Source of the DNA: Anaerolineales bacterium | GTDB lineage: Bacteria > Chloroflexota > Anaerolineae > Anaerolineales > Villigracilaceae | Assembly (NCBI GenBank): GCA_025938055.1 | Contig: JAICQC010000071.1 | Location: forward strand, 1 to 14,681 | Direction of reading: 5' to 3' | Length of the DNA: 14,681 nt | Shown here: one piece after another, positions 1 through 7,089 of the stretch | How the letters are laid out: each line of letters opens with the position of its first letter | Position numbering within the stretch: the first letter of the stretch is position 1 | Translations under genes and position numbers: made by a program | Notes under the pieces: model-generated | Database searches by the model: none | What the model was told of the DNA's origin: nothing | Seen by the model: the letters and a program-made list of their open reading frames with translations, nothing else

Positions 1-924
1 AAGATTGGGAAGGAAAAGCTGGCCTGGTGGGACATCTACGCCCCCATCGGAAAAACGGATAAGGTCTACTCATTCGAGGAAGCCCGCAACTTCATTCTTG
101 AAAATTTTGAAAAGTTCTCACCGGACCTGGCGGCATTCGCCAAACGGGCATTTGATAACAACTGGATCGATGCCGAGCAGCGCGAGGGCAAGCGCGGCGG
201 CGCGTTTTGTATGGAAGTACAGGCTGTACGTGAAAGCCGCATCCTATCCAATTTCGATGGCTCGTTCGATCAGGTTAGCACGCTGGCGCATGAATTGGGA
301 CATGCCTTCCATAACGAGTGTGCCTACCAGGCGAACAAAACCATGCTTCAGCAGCTCACGCCAATGACGCTCGCCGAAACTGCCTCGACAATGTGCGAAA
401 CAATCGTCACAGAGGCAGTACTAGCCTCCACGCAGGATCCGCAGGAGGAACTGGCTGTGCTCGAAGCACAGATTGGCGGCGCGGCGCAGGTCGTCGTGGA
501 TATCTATTCACGCTATCTCTTTGAGAAGGAAGTCTTCGAGCGCCGCGAACAATCCGAGCTATCGGCGGATGACTTCAACGACATTATGGAACGTGCTCAA
601 AAGGAATCCTACGGCGATGGGCTCGATGAGCGTTACCTGCAAAAGTTCATGTGGACGTGGAAGCCACACTACTATTCCTCGAGCCTGTCCTTCTATAATT
701 ATCCCTATGCCTTTGGTCTTTTGTTTGCCACAGGCTTGTATGCCATATATCAGCAGCGCGGCGCGGAGTTCGTGGAGGACTACGTCAACCTGCTGGCATC
801 CACCGGCGAAGATACCGCCGCCAGGCTTGCCAGGCGCTTCGGCATTGACATTACCAAACGCAAGTTCTGGGACGACAGCCTTGCCATCATCGGGAAACAG
901 ATCGATCGCTATTCTGAACTGTAA
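1..924 (+). CDS. pepF: Oligoendopeptidase F-like M3 family zinc metallopeptidase, C-terminal 307 residues (5' end outside window)
   Basis: This is the C-terminal part of a cytoplasmic zinc oligopeptidase of family M3, which trims short peptides. The reading frame is open from base 1, so the start lies upstream; full-length PepF-like proteins are usually about 560-600 residues, so roughly half is present. The zinc motif HELGH is at window residues 97-101 (bases 289-303), and the third ligand is the Glu of MTLAETAST at about residue 126, with the spacing typical of M3 enzymes. The C-terminal segment with SFYNYPYAFG is the conserved Tyr-rich substrate-binding part of the family. The protein ends about 30 residues after the last conserved helix, as expected. 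The next gene follows 26 bases downstream on the same strand, so the two are probably co-transcribed. The family is certain; exact peptide specificity is not. Confidence 0.93.
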   Translation, partial: KIGKEKLAWWDIYAPIGKTDKVYSFEEARNFILENFEKFSPDLAAFAKRAFDNNWIDAEQREGKRGGAFCMEVQAVRESRILSNFDGSFDQVSTLAHELGHAFHNECAYQANKTMLQQLTPMTLAETASTMCETIVTEAVLASTQDPQEELAVLEAQIGGAAQVVVDIYSRYLFEKEVFERREQSELSADDFNDIMERAQKESYGDGLDERYLQKFMWTWKPHYYSSSLSFYNYPYAFGLLFATGLYAIYQQRGAEFVEDYVNLLASTGEDTAARLARRFGIDITKRKFWDDSLAIIGKQIDRYSEL

Positions 925-950
925 CATCTCCGCAGGCTCAATCCAGACTT

Positions 951-1319
951 ATGAAAATCCTCTCCATTGATCATATTCAGATCGCCATGCCAGCCGGCGC
1001 GGAAGAAAAGGCGCGTGCTTTTTATGTTGAACTGTTGGGCTTTACGGAAATCCCCAAACCATCAGAACTTGCCGGGCGTGGCGGTGTATGGTTCCAGTCT
1101 GGAGCTGTTCAACTTCACCTGGGCGTTGACTCCGATTTTCGTCCTGCGCGTAAGGCACATCCCGCCTTTGTTGTAGATACTCTTGATACGCTGATCGAAA
1201 ACATTCGAAGCGCCGGTTACGATATTGACACGTCCCAACCTGCACTGGATGGCTACAAGCGTGTACATATCTTCGACCCGTTTGGAAACCGTATAGAAAT
1301 CATGGAGAAACTCAAATGA
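951..1319 (+). CDS. VOC (glyoxalase/bleomycin resistance fold) family protein
   Basis: This 122-residue protein is a single vicinal-oxygen-chelate unit with two beta-alpha-beta-beta-beta modules. Candidate metal ligands are His8 in the opening strand (SIDHIQIAM), His56 (QLHLG) and Glu116 near the end (GNRIEIMEK). His70 in the AHPAF stretch is also often conserved in this group. The ending DPFGNRIEIME is the characteristic C-terminal strand. Such proteins dimerise and act as glyoxalase-like lyases, dioxygenases or resistance proteins; the sequence does not say which. The start ATG has only a weak, distant Shine-Dalgarno (AGG 14 bases upstream), which suggests coupling to the peptidase gene. 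Its stop overlaps the start of the cupin gene (ATGA), so the two products are made together and may act on related small molecules. Confidence 0.88.
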   Translation: MKILSIDHIQIAMPAGAEEKARAFYVELLGFTEIPKPSELAGRGGVWFQSGAVQLHLGVDSDFRPARKAHPAFVVDTLDTLIENIRSAGYDIDTSQPALDGYKRVHIFDPFGNRIEIMEKLK

Positions 1320-1633
1320 CGAAAGCGCCTCTTGTCACACCCTGGGCTGGCGCCGGCGCTCCGACTCAGTCCACCCTCCGACAACTTATGTCGGACGAGG
1401 GGCTGGCTCCATATTCATGGTCCAACGGCCCATTTGACGTTTACTCTGCGCATTCGCATTCTTACGATAAGGTCATCTATGTTGTACAGGGCAGCATCAC
1501 GTTTGGGCTGCCTGAACAGGGCAACAGCCTTACCCTGCAGGCGGGTGATCGGCTTGATCTGCCTGCGGGCACCGTCCATGACGCGCAAGTGGGGGTGCAG
1601 GGAGTGGTTTGCCTGGAGGCGCACAAAGGTTGA
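1316..1633 (+). CDS. Small single-domain cupin protein
   Basis: This 105-residue protein is one cupin beta-barrel. Cupin motif 1 is seen as HSHSYDKVIYVVQG (residues 46-59) and motif 2 as GDRLDLPAGTVHDAQVG. Three of the usual metal-binding histidines are present (two in HSH, one in TVH). The usual Glu of motif 1 is absent, with Asp/Lys at that place, so metal binding may be altered or lost. The start overlaps the preceding VOC stop by ATGA, and a GGAG Shine-Dalgarno lies 8 bases upstream inside the VOC gene, a clear translationally coupled pair. Function is unknown; stand-alone cupins bind or convert small metabolites. The gene ends 45 bases before a strong hairpin. Confidence 0.86.
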   Translation: MTKAPLVTPWAGAGAPTQSTLRQLMSDEGLAPYSWSNGPFDVYSAHSHSYDKVIYVVQGSITFGLPEQGNSLTLQAGDRLDLPAGTVHDAQVGVQGVVCLEAHKG

Positions 1634-1677
1634 CTTAACGGGATCAATTGTCGGCTGGGCATGGAGTGCAGCAATTC

Positions 1678-1717
1678 AATCAAAAAGACGCGTCTACAAT
1701 GGACGCGTCCTTTGATT
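1678..1717. terminator. Shared hairpin terminator between the convergent cupin and glutamate dehydrogenase genes
   Basis: The core stem is GACGCGTC at 1687-1694 paired with the same sequence at 1702-1709 around a 7-base loop. It is extended by AATCAAA (1678-1684) with TTTGATT (1711-1717) across a small bulge. Read on the minus strand, the GC core is followed directly by TTTTT, the classical form, so it fits best as the terminator of the glutamate dehydrogenase gene. On the plus strand the tail is only CTTTGATT, so it may terminate the cupin operon less strongly. Confidence 0.75.
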
Positions 1718-1737
1718 CAAAATCAAGTCGGACAATT

Positions 1738-3036
1738 TTACCAATCCCCGTGCAGCCAGCCGCGCATCGTCATCGCATTGACTACGCGCTGGATGGAAAC
1801 CATATATGCTGCATCGCGCATATTAACTGTTTCTTTTTCAGCCATCTGAAGCACATCCTGAAAAGCAGATGTGATCTTTGCATCCAGTCGCTCCATTACC
1901 TCCCCTTTTGTCCAGTAGAAATTCATATCGTTTTGAACGCCCTCAAAATAGGAGGTGGTCACACCACCTGCGTTACAAAGGAAATCAGGGATGATGAAGA
2001 TATTATTCTCCTTGAAGTATTCATCGGCATCGGGCGTGGTTGGACCATTCGCACCCTCCGCTACAATTTTGACGTGGCTGGAAATCTTTTTCACCGTCTC
2101 TGCGTTGATCTGGTTCTCCAATGCAGCAGGAATGAGTACATTCGCATCCTTTGAAATCCATGCGTCGCCATCCTCGACAAGATAACCGGACTCCATGGCT
2201 TTTTGCTTGTCAATCGTCCCGTACTGGTCGGTGATCGAAAGCAGGAAGCGACCATCCACGCCCTCTTTGTGACTATAGGTGTAGGACTTCTTATCGTTGC
2301 GATCCCAGCAGGAGACACACGCCACTCTGCCGCCAAGCAATTCTACAAAGCCGATTGCCGCGTGCTGTCCCACATTTCCAAAGCCTTGAATTGCGGCAAC
2401 TGATTCCTTCGGTTTCATTTTTAGATACTTCATCGCCTCGCGGATGTTAAAAACAACTCCGAAGCCTGTTGCTTCTGTGCGTCCTTGTGAGCCGCCACCG
2501 CCCACCGGTTTGCCGGTGAATACGCTCGGTGCATATCCACCAGAGAGTTTTGAAAATTCATCCATCATCCAACCCATCATCTGCGCCGTTGTGCCAACAT
2601 CTGGAGCGGGAATGTCCTGGCGTGGACCCAGATTCTTTATCATTTGCTGCACCCAACCGCGACACAGATGTTCCTTTTCGTTGGCTGTGAGTTTGGAAGG
2701 GTCTACGATGATGCCGCCCTTACCGCCACCGAGCGGGATATCCACAACAGCGCATTTCCACGTCATCCACATGGCAAGCGCGCGCACCGTATCGATGGTT
2801 TCATCTGGGTGAAAGCGAATGCCGCCCTTATTGGGACCGCGCGCATCATTGTGCTGGACGCGGAAGCCTGTGAAAACCTGTAATTTTCCGCTTTCCATCC
2901 GTACGGGGATGCGGAATGTAAACTCACGAGCGGGCCAACGCAGCACCTCTCGAACACCAGGATCAAGATTCATCGTTTCAGCCACGCTATCGAACTGTGT
3001 TTGGGCAATTTGAAACGCATTCATTTGCTCTGCCAT
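1738..3036 (-). CDS. gdhA: Glu/Leu/Phe/Val dehydrogenase family, probable glutamate dehydrogenase
   Basis: It probably interconverts glutamate and 2-oxoglutarate plus ammonia using NAD(P). The 432-residue length is normal for the hexameric class. Visible motifs: GPNKGGIRFHP with substrate Lys70, substrate Lys94 in MTWKCA, the signature PLGGGKGG with catalytic Lys106, PAPDVGT with catalytic Asp146, and the nucleotide-binding loop GFGNVG at 218-223. TGKPVGGGGSQGR is typical of glutamate-specific members. The stretch after the second Rossmann strand (CWDRNDKKSY onward) looks longer than usual, and the cofactor cannot be read safely. I chose the start at 3036 because AGGAGA lies 5 bases before it; an in-frame ATG 17 codons upstream falls just after the leader hairpin and has no ribosome site. 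The gene stands alone on its transcript, with a structured leader and its own terminator. Confidence 0.93.
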   Translation of the reverse strand: MAEQMNAFQIAQTQFDSVAETMNLDPGVREVLRWPAREFTFRIPVRMESGKLQVFTGFRVQHNDARGPNKGGIRFHPDETIDTVRALAMWMTWKCAVVDIPLGGGKGGIIVDPSKLTANEKEHLCRGWVQQMIKNLGPRQDIPAPDVGTTAQMMGWMMDEFSKLSGGYAPSVFTGKPVGGGGSQGRTEATGFGVVFNIREAMKYLKMKPKESVAAIQGFGNVGQHAAIGFVELLGGRVACVSCWDRNDKKSYTYSHKEGVDGRFLLSITDQYGTIDKQKAMESGYLVEDGDAWISKDANVLIPAALENQINAETVKKISSHVKIVAEGANGPTTPDADEYFKENNIFIIPDFLCNAGGVTTSYFEGVQNDMNFYWTKGEVMERLDAKITSAFQDVLQMAEKETVNMRDAAYMVSIQRVVNAMTMRGWLHGDW

Positions 3037-3074
3037 GATTTTCTCCTGCAAAATGTATTGAGTTTTAGGGAAAA

Positions 3075-3111
3075 TATAAGCGGGCATCCCCGGACAGGGA
3101 GCCCGCTTATA
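3075..3111 (-). terminator. Terminator-like hairpin inside the gdhA leader (candidate attenuator)
   Basis: A perfect 11-bp stem, TATAAGCGGGC (3075-3085) with GCCCGCTTATA (3101-3111), has an additional inner TCCC/GGGA pairing in its loop. On the minus strand it is followed at once by TTTTCCCT, so it has the form of an intrinsic terminator. It lies 39-75 bases upstream of the gdhA start and downstream of a candidate gdhA promoter. The upstream gene already has its own terminator at 3228-3259. It may therefore be an attenuator for gdhA or simply a second terminator if the real gdhA promoter is closer to the gene. Confidence 0.6.
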
Positions 3112-3174
3112 CGATTGCGTATGGTGAACACAAGTTCATTTCGAAGTTGATCCAGCACGGTACAACTTCTTAAG

Positions 3175-3202
3175 GTTATCACGGGACTCAAGTACCCGTC
3201 AA
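3175..3202 (-). promoter_or_regulatory. Candidate sigma-70-type promoter for gdhA
   Basis: On the minus strand TTGACG (3202-3197) is followed after 16 bases by GATAAC (3180-3175), giving 5 of 6 and 4 of 6 consensus matches. Transcription would begin near 3168-3170 and give a leader of about 130 bases. The two boxes flank a small inverted repeat, ACGGG/CCCGT (3181-3185 and 3195-3199), which could be an operator or chance. Confidence 0.4.
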
Positions 3203-3227
3203 TATAAAACAAATCAGCTTATTTTGT

Positions 3228-3259
3228 AACAAAGACCGAACTTGCGTCCGGTCTTTGTT
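3228..3259 (-). terminator. Hairpin terminator after the 120-residue hypothetical gene
   Basis: A perfect 11-bp inverted repeat, AACAAAGACCG (3228-3238) and CGGTCTTTGTT (3249-3259), encloses a 10-base loop 6 bases past the stop of the gene that ends at 3265. The minus-strand tail is ACAAAATAAG rather than a clean T run, although the stem itself ends in TTTGTT. Its position makes a terminator for the upstream gene the best reading. Confidence 0.65.
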
Positions 3260-3264
3260 TGCGT

Positions 3265-3627
3265 CTATTCGAAATTGTCTTCGTCCGTTTCATCATCCCC
3301 TTTATCGAACTCGTATTCCACCTTATCGTGGTCAAGATACACCCACAAGAGGAGGATATGCCCGTCGCTAGTCTCCACATTCCGGGCGGCAAGGATCGGT
3401 GCCGATTGTTCAATGCCCATATCATTCCGGTAGTGCAAATGTATAGGCAACTTACTGTTCCAGGCTCGATAACAGCGCTCCACAAGAGCGGGCCCGTTAA
3501 ACGTCCGCAAACGGGTCAATGCGGGAACCGATAAGCGAGAGCCTTCATTAAGGCCCAATGCCCAGCCATCATTTACTGCTTCAAAAACAGGAGGCGGGCC
3601 CTCAATGATTGTGATTTTTTCATCCAT
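3265..3627 (-). CDS. Conserved-looking hypothetical protein with acidic C-terminal tail
   Basis: I do not recognise this 120-residue protein. It is probably cytoplasmic: there is no signal peptide or membrane segment. It looks like a compact alpha/beta domain (residues about 1-105) with strands such as MDEKITIIEG and HILLLWVYLD, ending in a strongly acidic tail (DKGDDETDEDNFE). It has balanced codon use, its own downstream terminator, and a TATATT box just upstream, all supporting a real gene. No Shine-Dalgarno precedes the ATG; the TATATT lies only 9 bases before it, so the message could be leaderless. It is divergent from the kinase gene and stands alone. A small regulatory or adaptor protein is possible, but nothing in the sequence shows a function. 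Confidence 0.75.
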   Translation of the reverse strand: MDEKITIIEGPPPVFEAVNDGWALGLNEGSRLSVPALTRLRTFNGPALVERCYRAWNSKLPIHLHYRNDMGIEQSAPILAARNVETSDGHILLLWVYLDHDKVEYEFDKGDDETDEDNFE

Positions 3628-3636
3628 AGTGCCGCC

Positions 3637-3642
3637 AATATA
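3637..3642 (-). promoter_or_regulatory. Candidate -10 box of the 120-residue hypothetical gene
   Basis: TATATT on the minus strand ends 9 bases before the ATG at 3627, and no ribosome site lies between. No good -35 box is seen at 16-18 bases. If used, the 5' UTR would be only a few bases. The rest of the 254-base divergent spacer (3628-3881) is AT-rich and holds no gene or strong hairpin that I can see. Confidence 0.28.
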
Positions 3643-3849
3643 CCATAAAAGGATTTCGGGAAACCTTGCGATTACTTATTATTTTCATAACAGAATTCAT
3701 AACTCCTCCAGTGAACCAGCAGAAGACTTTCACTCGACAACCGCACTTCACTCACGAATTCCAGTACATAATCATGACGGAGTGAGTCCTATTTTTGTTT
3801 CATTAGAATAAACACCAATATTCATTACAAAGTTGTCACGTATTAATGC

Positions 3850-3878
3850 TTGCGTTCGCCTATGGGCATAGGTATACT
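3850..3878 (+). promoter_or_regulatory. Candidate promoter of the Ser/Thr kinase gene, possibly leaderless
   Basis: TTGCGT (3850-3855), a 17-base spacer, and TATACT (3873-3878, 5 of 6 matches). The box ends 3 bases before the first ATG (3882) and 9 bases before a second in-frame ATG (3888). Transcription would be expected to start at about 3885-3888, which would exclude the first ATG and give a leaderless message from the second. Confidence 0.5.
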
Positions 3879-3881
3879 TGA

Positions 3882-5984
3882 ATGACCATGCAACCGGAAA
3901 AAATCGGCATCTACGAAGTAAAATCCGAGTTGGGGCGCGGCGGGATGGCAACTGTCTACCGGACGTACGACCCACGGTTTGAGCGCGAAGTCGCTGTGAA
4001 AGTCCTGCCGCACGAGCTTATGCATGCCGATCCGCAGTTCCGCCTGCGCTTTGAACGGGAAGCCAAGATCATTGCCCAACTGGAACACTCTGCCATCGTC
4101 CCGGTCTACGACGTAGGGGAGGCAGACGGGCAGCCCTATTTTGTCATGCGATATATGAACGGGGGCTCTCTCTCAGAACGGATAAAAGCCGGCGTTTTCA
4201 GCATGGAGGAAGCCGCGCAGATCCTGGGCACCATCGCCCCGGCACTGGATGAAGCACACTCCAAAGGGATTGTCCACCGGGATATTAAGCCCAGCAATAT
4301 CCTGTTCGATAAGCGCGGCAACCCGTACATCTCCGATTTTGGCATTGCCAAACTGACCCAAGCCCAGTCCGGGAGCGTGACAGGAAGCGCCATCATTGGC
4401 ACGCCCGCCTACATGGCTCCCGAGCAGGCACAGGGCGAAGAAGTGGATGGGCGAGCCGATATCTATGCGCTCGGAATCATCCTTTATGAGATGTTAACCG
4501 GCAAACAGCCATATGAGGCGGATACGCCTATGGCGGTCGCCATCAAGCACATCACCGACCCAGTGCCGCATATCCGGCAGACCAACCCCAGGTTGCCCGA
4601 AGGGATGGAAACGATCATCCAGAAGGCAATGGCGAAGAAAAAGCATGAACGTTTCTCCACAGCCGTAGAAATGACCAACGCCCTGCGCGAGGTGGCGCGC
4701 GGAGACCCAACAAGGTCATTTGCCAAAACTGCAGTTCCCACCGTCAAAGCCGGAGCAGAAACCGTCACCCAGAAAAAGGGATTCAACGCACTGTTCATCG
4801 TTGTGCCTGTTACCGTGATCGCGGTCCTCGCGGGAGGGCTTTTCTTATTTAACGGAATCCGAACAGCTCCTCCGACAGAACCGACTGCCAGCACAAGTAC
4901 CTCCGCGCTGCAAATTACCGAAACAGCCACTGCGATTGAAGAGTCGACGGCAGTCCCGATCGTGATCGCTGAATCGACCAGCACCGAAGCATTGCCTCCA
5001 ACGGAAACCCTGACCCCGACTCCGTCTGTGCCTGTGATCGGCAACGCGGACAAGATCGCTTTTGTCGCCAACAATGAGGTCTGGGTGATGAACGTGGACG
5101 GTTCAGAGCGTACCCAGGTAACCACCGATGGCGGCGCCAAGAATGATCTGCAATGGCTTTCGGATGGCGAGACACTGGTTTTTATCAGCGGTCTGACGGT
5201 CAAGTCCTACAATATCCGCGACGATGTGGTGGATACGCTCACCAGCTTTCCATCCGCATCCTCGCTCAACGCCTTTCGAGTTTCGAATGACGGGGAACAG
5301 GTGATGATCTCGATGAATAACGAGATCTTTGTTGTCCCGTTTGATTTCGACACGATTCGGACCGTCAGCAAGAAGAGCGACCTGCTCTCGATCGAGCCCT
5401 GCATCATTCCTGAGGGACAAACCAGGTCTGCGTTGATCGTTCGGGAGGCGCGCTGGTCCATAGACGATGGGCTCGTTGCATGGCTATACGTCGGCGTGGA
5501 TCCCGGCAATGCCTCGCTGCAATCTGACCAGGTCAGCGTGCTGAACATTCAGGACTGCACACCGGCAACTATAGATCTGCTCGACAACTTCCCCGGCACA
5601 CGCTTCACACCGGTCGGCTTCCAAAACCGGATCATGCCCGACTTCGACTGGGATGGATTTAGCCTCTTCGTCTTCAACACATCCCGGCGCAACAACGGCT
5701 GGGGCGAGCTGTATGTGTACAACTGGGAAAGTCACAGAGGGACGCTCATCAACCCGATCCCGGGCAAATGCTGTTACCGCGACGCGCGCTGGAGCCCCGA
5801 TGGTTCTCATCTGTTCTTTGCCTTTCAGGATGAAGGACTCGGAAACGCGGCGCCAACGTTGCTGTATTACGTACCTTATGGTGAGATCGGGGCAGGAACC
5901 AATTTCACCCCAATCCAACTGCCGGAGGGCTTCTTCCAGAATCCCAGGGAAGCACCTCAGCCGGCTTTGCGATCTGTACAATAA
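3882..5984 (+). CDS. Membrane-anchored Ser/Thr protein kinase with extracytoplasmic TolB/PD40-like beta-propeller
   Basis: A 700-residue Hanks-type receptor kinase. Kinase domain about residues 8-275: Gly loop GRGGMATVY (18-26), Lys40 in VAVKVL, helix-C Glu60, catalytic HRDIKPSN with Asp134, DFG at 152-154, and activation segment GTPAYMAPEQ. All catalytic residues are present, so it should be active. One membrane helix follows at about 303-325 (ALFIVVPVTVIAVLAGG), then a Thr/Ser/Pro-rich stalk to about 383. The outer part, about 385-690, has repeated units such as NEVWVMNVDG and DARWSPDGSHLFF that mark a TolB/PD40-type propeller, a likely ligand or cell-wall sensor. No PASTA repeats are present. 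Two in-frame ATGs compete, at 3882 and 3888; promoter position favours 3888 while the first gives the longer reading. It is a single-gene transcript ending in a shared terminator; no phosphatase or partner gene is beside it. Confidence 0.95.
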   Translation: MTMQPEKIGIYEVKSELGRGGMATVYRTYDPRFEREVAVKVLPHELMHADPQFRLRFEREAKIIAQLEHSAIVPVYDVGEADGQPYFVMRYMNGGSLSERIKAGVFSMEEAAQILGTIAPALDEAHSKGIVHRDIKPSNILFDKRGNPYISDFGIAKLTQAQSGSVTGSAIIGTPAYMAPEQAQGEEVDGRADIYALGIILYEMLTGKQPYEADTPMAVAIKHITDPVPHIRQTNPRLPEGMETIIQKAMAKKKHERFSTAVEMTNALREVARGDPTRSFAKTAVPTVKAGAETVTQKKGFNALFIVVPVTVIAVLAGGLFLFNGIRTAPPTEPTASTSTSALQITETATAIEESTAVPIVIAESTSTEALPPTETLTPTPSVPVIGNADKIAFVANNEVWVMNVDGSERTQVTTDGGAKNDLQWLSDGETLVFISGLTVKSYNIRDDVVDTLTSFPSASSLNAFRVSNDGEQVMISMNNEIFVVPFDFDTIRTVSKKSDLLSIEPCIIPEGQTRSALIVREARWSIDDGLVAWLYVGVDPGNASLQSDQVSVLNIQDCTPATIDLLDNFPGTRFTPVGFQNRIMPDFDWDGFSLFVFNTSRRNNGWGELYVYNWESHRGTLINPIPGKCCYRDARWSPDGSHLFFAFQDEGLGNAAPTLLYYVPYGEIGAGTNFTPIQLPEGFFQNPREAPQPALRSVQ

Positions 5985-6022
5985 AAATTCTGGTGGAGCG
6001 CTACTGCCCCACCAGAATTTTT
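5983..6022. terminator. Bidirectional terminator containing the stop codons of the kinase and pyrD genes
   Basis: A perfect 14-bp stem pairs 5983-5996 (core ATTCTGGTGG) with 6009-6022 (core CCACCAGAAT) around a 12-base loop. The plus-strand 3' side runs into seven T residues (6018-6024), and the minus-strand side into TTTTTA. The left arm begins inside the kinase stop TAA; the pyrD stop (6001-6003) is in the loop, and the right arm encodes the last residues of PyrD (KKILVGQ). Confidence 0.88.
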
Positions 6023-7089
6023 TTAACCAGCCCGGGACCCTGATAGATCAGTCCGGTATACAGCTGGATCAACGTCGCCCCCAGCTCAATCCTGCGTTTT
6101 GCATCCTCGGGACTCATAATGCCACCCACACTCACGATGGGAGCCCTCCCATTTACGCGCTTCACCACATGATTCAGGACAGATTCACTTCTCATCCGGA
6201 GGGGGCTTCCACTTAACCCGCCTAACTCGCCTTGATGCCTGGAAGTAAGCGCCTCGCGCGCGAGGGTAGTGTTCGTCACGATGATCCCGTCCATGTAGGC
6301 ATCGAGGATCACATCCACGGCATCGTCCAGTTCCCCTTCTGTGAGGTCGGGCGCGAGCTTGACGAGAAGCGGGAGACGCTTTTGCAGTTTATGCGCCTCC
6401 ATTTTTCGCTGTATGTGGAGCTGTTTGAGAAGCGCTTCCAAGGCATCCCGTCCCTGCAGTTGACGCAAGCCGGAGGTATTCGGAGAGCTGATATTGATCG
6501 CCAGATAATCGGCATAGGGCGCAAAGCACTGTAACAGCTCAAGATAGTCCAGGACAGCTTCCTCGTTCGGCGTATCCTTGTTCTTGCCAATGTTGATGCC
6601 CAGAATCACATCTGACTTTTTGATTGGCTGTTGTGTCTTCTTCCCCGCGCGTGAGATCAGGGTCATGAACCTTTGCAGGGAACCGCCGCGCAGAGCAGGG
6701 TTGAGCTGCTGTTGGACAAATTCCGAGCCAAGACTGGGGAAGCCCATCCGGTTGATCACCGCCTCATCCTCGGTCAGGCGGAAAACCCTCGGACGCGGGT
6801 TTCCGGGCTGAGGCTGAGGTGTGACCGTCCCCACCTCCACATGCCCGAAACCCAGCGCGGAAAGTCCCTTGACGGCGACGGCATCCTTGTCGTAACCCGC
6901 TGCAAGCCCTATCGGGTTTTTAAAGGTTAGCCCAAAAGCCCGGACAGGTCTTTGTGGCGCCTTGTAGATTTCGGAAAGAAAGCGGTTGGATAGCAGGAAA
7001 TTTCCCGCAAGACGGATTGCCTGTAGAGTGAGCTGGTGCGCGGTTTCAGGGTCGAGGCGAAAAAGAAACGAGCGAAAGAATGAATACAT
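6001..7089 (-). CDS. pyrD: Dihydroorotate dehydrogenase (quinone), class 2
   Basis: Catalyses the fourth step of UMP synthesis, dihydroorotate to orotate, passing electrons through FMN to membrane quinone. The 362-residue length, the N-terminal membrane-associating helices (about 1-42), and catalytic Ser in NISSPNTSGLR (second Ser of the pair, residue 202) mark class 2 rather than the PyrK-dependent class 1B. Other motifs: AAGYDKD (FMN-binding Lys68), the signature VEVGTVTPQPQPGNPRPR, and LGINIGKNKDTP. A stretch of about 20 residues between SLGSEFV and VILGIN looks longer than in E. coli PyrD. The chosen ATG at 7089 overlaps the preceding Nudix stop (TGATG), with no clear ribosome site, implying translational re-initiation; a TTG one codon upstream is less likely. 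It is the last gene of the pyr operon, and a quinone-linked enzyme suggests a respiratory host. Confidence 0.95.
   Translation of the reverse strand: MYSFFRSFLFRLDPETAHQLTLQAIRLAGNFLLSNRFLSEIYKAPQRPVRAFGLTFKNPIGLAAGYDKDAVAVKGLSALGFGHVEVGTVTPQPQPGNPRPRVFRLTEDEAVINRMGFPSLGSEFVQQQLNPALRGGSLQRFMTLISRAGKKTQQPIKKSDVILGINIGKNKDTPNEEAVLDYLELLQCFAPYADYLAINISSPNTSGLRQLQGRDALEALLKQLHIQRKMEAHKLQKRLPLLVKLAPDLTEGELDDAVDVILDAYMDGIIVTNTTLAREALTSRHQGELGGLSGSPLRMRSESVLNHVVKRVNGRAPIVSVGGIMSPEDAKRRIELGATLIQLYTGLIYQGPGLVKKILVGQ

Noticed and set aside
3037..3087. Longer start for glutamate dehydrogenase at 3087
   Set aside because: The extra 17 codons have no ribosome site and run through the T-rich tail of the leader hairpin; AGGAGA stands before the ATG at 3036, where homology begins.
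3112..3170. T-box or glutamine riboswitch before gdhA
   Set aside because: No T-box core sequence, and the conserved bases of the glnA aptamer are not recognisable; I keep only the general claim of a structured leader.
3628..3881. Small gene or RNA in the divergent spacer
   Set aside because: The only open frames are short, lack ribosome sites and show no protein-like composition; no strong stem is visible.
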